Origin: DASRFR01 sp035651455
GTDB lineage: Bacteria > Acidobacteriota > Terriglobia > Terriglobales > Acidobacteriaceae
DNA length: 64,000 bases
Reading direction: 5' to 3'
NCBI GenBank assembly: GCA_035651455.1
Contig: DASRFR010000007.1
Span: forward strand, 20,851 to 84,850
This document shows positions 60,171-64,000 of this stretch, piece after piece. Made by a program: the position numbers and the translations under genes. Within the stretch, counting starts at the first letter, position 1. The number at the start of each line of letters is the position of its first letter. The notes below the pieces were generated by a model. That model made no database searches and was not told the DNA's origin. It saw only the letters and a list, made by a program, of their open reading frames with translations.

Positions 60171-60514
60171 GCATGAAAATCAGCACGCGCCAGGTGGATG
60201 GAGTAACCATTGTGGATTCCAGCGGACGTATCACGCTGGGCGAAGGCAGCGTAACATTGCGCGACACGGTACGCGATCTGCTGGCCAAGGGCCAGAAAAA
60301 GATCCTGCTGAACCTTGGAGACGTGAACTACATCGACAGCTCCGGGATCGGCGAGCTGGTGAGCGCGTTCACCACGGTTCGCAATCAGGGCGGTGAACTC
60401 AAGCTGCTCAACCTGACCAAGAAAGTCCATGACCTGCTGCAAATCACCAAGTTGTACACGGTGTTCGACGTGAAGGACGATGAGGCGCAGGCGGTAAAGT
60501 CTTTCAACAAGTAA
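60167..60514 (+). CDS. Anti-sigma factor antagonist, STAS domain (RsbV/SpoIIAA-like)
   Basis: A 115-residue STAS protein. The phosphorylatable Ser is in NYIDSSGIGELVSAF, and ILLNLGDV and ELKLLNLTKKVHDLLQ are family typical. The start is GTG 60167, overlapping the kinase stop (GTGA), with AAGGAGG 7 nt upstream. The kinase-antagonist pair is translationally coupled. The PP2C protein at 52661 is the likely phosphatase for it. Confidence 0.92.
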   Translation: MSMKISTRQVDGVTIVDSSGRITLGEGSVTLRDTVRDLLAKGQKKILLNLGDVNYIDSSGIGELVSAFTTVRNQGGELKLLNLTKKVHDLLQITKLYTVFDVKDDEAQAVKSFNK

Positions 60515-60528
60515 CCCTGCTGTGACGA

Positions 60529-60552
60529 AGCGGACCGGGCTGCCGGTCCGCT
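60529..60552 (+). terminator. Hairpin after the RsbV-like gene
   Basis: A perfect 10-bp stem AGCGGACCGG-gctg-CCGGTCCGCT without a T-run, 14 nt after the stop codon. It is probably a weak or factor-dependent terminator. Confidence 0.5.
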
Positions 60553-60724
60553 CGTCCTGATTTGCCACTCCCCTGCCCGCTACAGTGGCCGGCGCCAGCC
60601 CTAGCTCTCTGCGCCGCAGTTCCAGGCCCCTCCAAGTACGGTCTAGGGCCGGAGGTCTCAGTTCATCACCTGACACGGTTTACCTGTCACAGCCATCCTG
60701 TCCGGGATGCGTGAGACTGTCGAC

Positions 60725-61231
60725 ATGGATAGCCGTCCGATTGCGTTGGCAGTCATCATGCTGCTCTGTGGCCAGGCCACACCTGTTCTTGCCGGATGTA
60801 TTCCCTTTCGCGAAGCGCCGAAACATGTCGGTGAAACCAAGTGCGTGAGCGGAAAGGTCCTGCGGGTCAAGCCAGGAAGTCGCGGCGTGCACTTCTTCGA
60901 TTTTTGCGAGGACTATCGCGTGTGCCCGTTTACGGTCGTGGTCTTTGCTTCGAACCTGAAGCATGTGGGCGATGTGCGGCAACTTGAGGGCAAAGACATT
61001 GAGATTCATGGAACGATCAAGGAGTACGACGGACGCGCGGAGATCATCCTGGAGCGAGCGGGACAACTGAGCGGCGAGGCGGCGAAGATCCCTGCGCTTC
61101 CCAAAGGCTACGACGTCGAGCAGAAAGGGCGGTACAGCGCAGGACAGTTTTCTTATCCACACTCTTCTCCGAAGAAAAGGCAGAAAAAGCAACAGCCGCC
61201 GATCGTGACTGAGGAACCGGAACCGGAGTAG
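60725..61231 (+). CDS. Exported OB-fold-like protein
   Basis: A 168-residue protein with a signal peptide (PIALAVIMLLCGQATPVLAG). An OB-fold-like domain follows (CVSGKVLRVKPGSRGVHFFD, then FTVVVFASNLKHVGDVRQLE and GKDIEIHGTIKEYDGRAEII). The C-terminal tail is Lys/Pro/Glu-rich. Such domains occur in nucleic-acid- or ligand-binding exported proteins. The ribosome site is weak. The function is unknown. Confidence 0.65.
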   Translation: MDSRPIALAVIMLLCGQATPVLAGCIPFREAPKHVGETKCVSGKVLRVKPGSRGVHFFDFCEDYRVCPFTVVVFASNLKHVGDVRQLEGKDIEIHGTIKEYDGRAEIILERAGQLSGEAAKIPALPKGYDVEQKGRYSAGQFSYPHSSPKKRQKKQQPPIVTEEPEPE

Positions 61232-61256
61232 ATTGCATCGAGGCTACGGCCCTTTC

Positions 61257-63755
61257 TCATGGGGCGGCATGGGAGGCCGCCAGCGTGGGCCGGTTGCGGA
61301 GTTGTTCCGCGACCTCCTCGGCCGTCAGAGGCCTGCTGTAGTAGTAGCCCTGGGCCTGATCGCATTGATGCCCCCGAAGAAAAGAAATCTGCTCCTCGTT
61401 TTCCACGCCTTCGGCGATGACCTGAAGGTTCAGACTCTTTCCCATGCTGATAATGGCGGCGGTAATGGCGGCATCGTCGGCATTCTGCGCCACCGCCTTC
61501 ACGAAGGAGCGGTCAATCTTCAATTTGTTGACCGGGAAATGTCTGAGGTAGCTGAGGCTGGAGTAGCCGGTCCCGAAATCGTCGATGGCCAGCTTCACTC
61601 CCATGCCTTTCAATTGCCGCAGGAGTGGAAATGTCATGTCGGCGCTGGAGAGCAGGAGGCTCTCGGTCAGTTCCAGTTCGAGATGGTGCGGCGGCAGAGC
61701 AGTTTCCTGAAGGATTGCGGCGACCTGCTGGCAAAAATTTTCCTGCCGGAATTGCACCGCGGACACGTTTACCGCCACGGGCACGACCGGGAGGCCCTGC
61801 CGTTGCCACTGGCACACGGTCGAGCAAGCCGTCCTGAGCACCCATTCGCCAAGGGGCAGGATCAGTCCACTATTCTCGGCCACACGGATGAACTTGTCGG
61901 GCGGCACCAGGCCGAGTTCCGGGTGCTTCCAGCGCACCAGGGCCTCCATGCCCACCCATTCGGCAGTGCATAAATCCACCTGCGGCTGATACACGAGGAA
62001 AAATTCTTCCCGGTCGAGCGCCAGTCGCAAGTTGCGCTCGATCGTCAACCGCTCCACGACTTGCGCGTTCATTTCATCGGTAAAGAAGCGACAGGAATTG
62101 CGGCCGCTCTCCTTGGCGCAGTACATGGCGGTGTCCGCGTTCTTGATAAGGTTCTCGCTGTCGGTTCCGTGCTCGGGAAAAATGCCGATTCCAACACTGC
62201 AACTGATGTTAAAGGTACGGCCATGAATGAGGAAGTCAGCGGAAACGGCATCCATAATCCGTTCCGCTGCGACCGCGGAATCGGGGGCATCCCGGATTCC
62301 GGCCATCACGACGACAAACTCGTCCCCGCCGATGCGGGCCACCGTGTCTTGATCCCGGGCACACTTTTTCAGCCGTTCGGCCACTTCTTGCAGCAGGAGA
62401 TCGCCAAAGGAGTGCCCCAGCGAGTCATTGATAATTTTGAATCGGTCAAGATCCATAAACAGGAGCGCGACCTTTTCACCGCGGCGCCGGGCCGAAGCCA
62501 GAGCCTTGTCCAGGCGGTCCTGCAACAGGGTCCGGTTGGGCAATCCGGTGAGCGCGTCGTAGTAAGCAAGAAACTGGATTCGCTCCTCGGCTTGCTTGCG
62601 GTCTGTAATGTCCTCAATCGTGCCTTCCAGCAGGGCCAGTTTGCCGTCCCCATCACGCACCGCGCGAATATTCGCCAGCACGTTTCGTTTACTGCCGTCG
62701 CAGCGATAAAGCTCGAGTTCGATGTCCCTTACAAGGACATTGTCTTCGAGTCGGCGCCGGATGTCGTCCATCTGCTGGGGATGAACGAAGAATTCCTCAA
62801 CGAAGTTGTGGACCTCAGCCATGAAACGGTCCGGAGAACCGTAGCCGTGGATCTGTGCCAATGCCCGGTTGATACTGATGGGGCGCCCGTCGGGTGCGAT
62901 CTGGAAGATTCCGATCACCGCATCTTCAAAGATGGCGCGGTACTTCTCTTTTGCCCGTTGCAGTTGCTTGTTGGCGACCAGCAACTCGGCGGTTCGGGAG
63001 GCCACTTCCTGCTCCAGTTCCTGGCGGTGTTGGCGCAGCTGGCGGTCCCGCTTCTCGATCTGCTCCAGCATGCCATTGAAGGCCGCCACCAACAGCCCGA
63101 ATTCGTCGCGGTTTGTCAGCTCAGCGCGAATGGAATAATCGTTGGCCCTGGAGACCGCGCCCGCGGTCGAAACCAGGTTCCCAAGGGGCTGCGAAATAGG
63201 ACGCTGCAGCCGCGCGGCGATGATGAGAGCGAGCAGCAGGCTCAGTGACACCGTGGCCAGGAAGGCCCATGTGTACTCCCGCAGCCTGGCGTCAAGCCTC
63301 TGCAGATCGGATTCCAGGTAGATGGTGCCGACGGTCTCGCCATCGAGAGCGATATAGCGGAATAAGATCAGCCGGGTCGGCTCGAAGCGGGTCACCGGCC
63401 CTTGCGCCGGGGGAGGAGCGAAATTCGAGAGCTCTCCTTGTCTCACATACCTGGCGAACGGCTTGCCATCGCTTCCATAGATGCAGGCCGCGGTCACCCC
63501 GGGTTCCGCGCGCAACGCCTGCAACACGTCCTGCGCGGATTTGACGTCGCCGAAGGTAAGCGCCGCCGTACTGTTCCGGGCGGTCGCGTCTGCCAGGGTT
63601 GCCAAGTCCCTGGCCATGGCGCGGCGTAGCCCGAGGAAATCGAACACGCCAAGAGGCAGGCCTACGCTGATGGCGGTGAGACACGCCATGGTGAGAAACA
63701 AGCCGGTAAGCTTGTGGCGGATGGACCAGTCCCGAAATGGCCTCATATGAAACAT
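61257..63755 (-). CDS. Membrane GGDEF-EAL protein with CHASE-type sensor, HAMP and PAS
   Basis: An 832-residue inner-membrane protein: N-terminal helix (LTGLFLTMACLTAISVGLPL), periplasmic CHASE8-like sensor (about residues 40-150), second helix (TWAFLATVSLSLLLALIIAA), HAMP and coiled coil (about 175-265), PAS (about 270-395), GGDEF (about 400-560) and EAL (about 575-815). The cyclase site RIGGDEFVVVMAG is intact. The phosphodiesterase site keeps EAL in GMEALVRWKHPE and DDFGTGYSSLSYL. Both activities look possible. A YfiR-like gene lies 10 nt upstream, the classic partner of YfiN-type cyclases. Confidence 0.9.
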   Translation of the reverse strand: MFHMRPFRDWSIRHKLTGLFLTMACLTAISVGLPLGVFDFLGLRRAMARDLATLADATARNSTAALTFGDVKSAQDVLQALRAEPGVTAACIYGSDGKPFARYVRQGELSNFAPPPAQGPVTRFEPTRLILFRYIALDGETVGTIYLESDLQRLDARLREYTWAFLATVSLSLLLALIIAARLQRPISQPLGNLVSTAGAVSRANDYSIRAELTNRDEFGLLVAAFNGMLEQIEKRDRQLRQHRQELEQEVASRTAELLVANKQLQRAKEKYRAIFEDAVIGIFQIAPDGRPISINRALAQIHGYGSPDRFMAEVHNFVEEFFVHPQQMDDIRRRLEDNVLVRDIELELYRCDGSKRNVLANIRAVRDGDGKLALLEGTIEDITDRKQAEERIQFLAYYDALTGLPNRTLLQDRLDKALASARRRGEKVALLFMDLDRFKIINDSLGHSFGDLLLQEVAERLKKCARDQDTVARIGGDEFVVVMAGIRDAPDSAVAAERIMDAVSADFLIHGRTFNISCSVGIGIFPEHGTDSENLIKNADTAMYCAKESGRNSCRFFTDEMNAQVVERLTIERNLRLALDREEFFLVYQPQVDLCTAEWVGMEALVRWKHPELGLVPPDKFIRVAENSGLILPLGEWVLRTACSTVCQWQRQGLPVVPVAVNVSAVQFRQENFCQQVAAILQETALPPHHLELELTESLLLSSADMTFPLLRQLKGMGVKLAIDDFGTGYSSLSYLRHFPVNKLKIDRSFVKAVAQNADDAAITAAIISMGKSLNLQVIAEGVENEEQISFLRGHQCDQAQGYYYSRPLTAEEVAEQLRNRPTLAASHAAP

Positions 63756-63765
63756 ACGTGCTGCA

Positions 63766-64000
63766 CTATTCGATCACCCGTGTGGCTACAACCAGGAGCC
63801 GCGAACTGATGTACAGCCCGGCGTCGCTTGCAGCCTTGTGGTTGATCTGAAACTGAATGCGACCGTTGTCTGCAACAAACTTGACGATGCCGCCTTGATC
63901 GATAAAATCCTCGGTTTCTCCCACGGACAAGACGCCGGCGCCCCGCGTGGCTTCCACGATGACACGAAGGCGCTTGCTCTGGGCTGCATTGACGAAAAGG
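63766..64000 (-). CDS. YfiR-like periplasmic regulator, partial (C-terminal end)
   Basis: Only the last 77 residues are in the window; the frame runs off the right edge. They read NAAQSKRLRVIVEATRGAGV, then LSVGETEDFIDQGGIVKFV, IQFQINHKAASDAGLYISSR and LLVVATRVIE. This matches the C-terminal end of the YfiR/DUF4154 family: 'vGe..F...GGiv.fv...riqFeIN...A..agL.iSs.LL'. YfiR binds and silences the periplasmic domain of the YfiN diguanylate cyclase, whose counterpart is the next gene. Confidence 0.8.
   Translation of the reverse strand, partial: LFVNAAQSKRLRVIVEATRGAGVLSVGETEDFIDQGGIVKFVADNGRIQFQINHKAASDAGLYISSRLLVVATRVIE

Overview
This looks like a chromosomal segment of an Acidobacteriota member, probably of the Koribacter/Terriglobia type. 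That placement is an inference from gene content: a Tricorn-type protease, a large secreted FG-GAP plus ASH-domain protein, three copies of a small 'SWKEIA..RTVQRWE' helix-turn-helix regulator, BshB1, zinc-ribbon/PEGA membrane proteins and GC-rich codon use. I see no phage, transposase, integrase, CRISPR array, rRNA or plasmid gene. The window opens inside a frame-shifted secreted-protein gene and closes inside a YfiR-like gene, both on the minus strand.

Layout. 1-9 kb is mostly metabolic: a pyridoxamine-oxidase-fold protein, a full-length transketolase, a D-2-hydroxyacid dehydrogenase, a MOSC protein, an alpha/beta hydrolase divergent from a CGNR zinc-finger regulator, and a GT2 glycosyltransferase. 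9-17 kb holds a Tricorn protease, a Tat-exported amidase and two MacB-type ABC permeases with no ATPase beside them. 17-25 kb holds a sulfotransferase-like protein, a secreted HExxE protein and a chemosensory-like cluster: a CheB-CheR-coiled-coil-PAS fusion and a stand-alone CheB, bracketed by two paralogous HTH regulators. 25-29 kb has tRNA-Arg(CCU), a ten-heme cytochrome c and an MtrB-like outer-membrane barrel, together a probable porin-cytochrome electron conduit. 30-33 kb is the FG-GAP repeat protein. 33-37 kb is a DHH phosphoesterase-FetA-FetB-DUF2127 operon followed by a polyprenyl synthase. 37.9-38.7 kb is a fluoride riboswitch with crcB and a DUF190 gene.

38.8-64 kb continues with a penicillin-acylase-family enzyme, a Fur regulator, three zinc-ribbon membrane proteins, a receiver-domain protein, XseB, a methyltransferase/MTHFR fusion, a lipoprotein, BshB1, an NTF2-fold immunity-like protein, an O-methyltransferase, a UPF0173 hydrolase, a rhodanese, Hpt, a GAF-GAF-PP2C phosphatase (RsbU-like), LysA, a soluble MgtE-like PRC/CBS protein, a tandem pair of secreted paralogues, an RsbW/RsbV pair and a YfiR plus CHASE-HAMP-PAS-GGDEF-EAL pair.

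Signalling by partner switching (PP2C, kinase, STAS), cyclic-di-GMP and CheB/CheR parts is over-represented. At the DNA level, several genes have a -10 box, often extended (TGnTATAAT-like), only 5-9 nt before the start codon and no Shine-Dalgarno site, which suggests leaderless transcripts. Family names come from motif recognition by eye, since no database search was possible.
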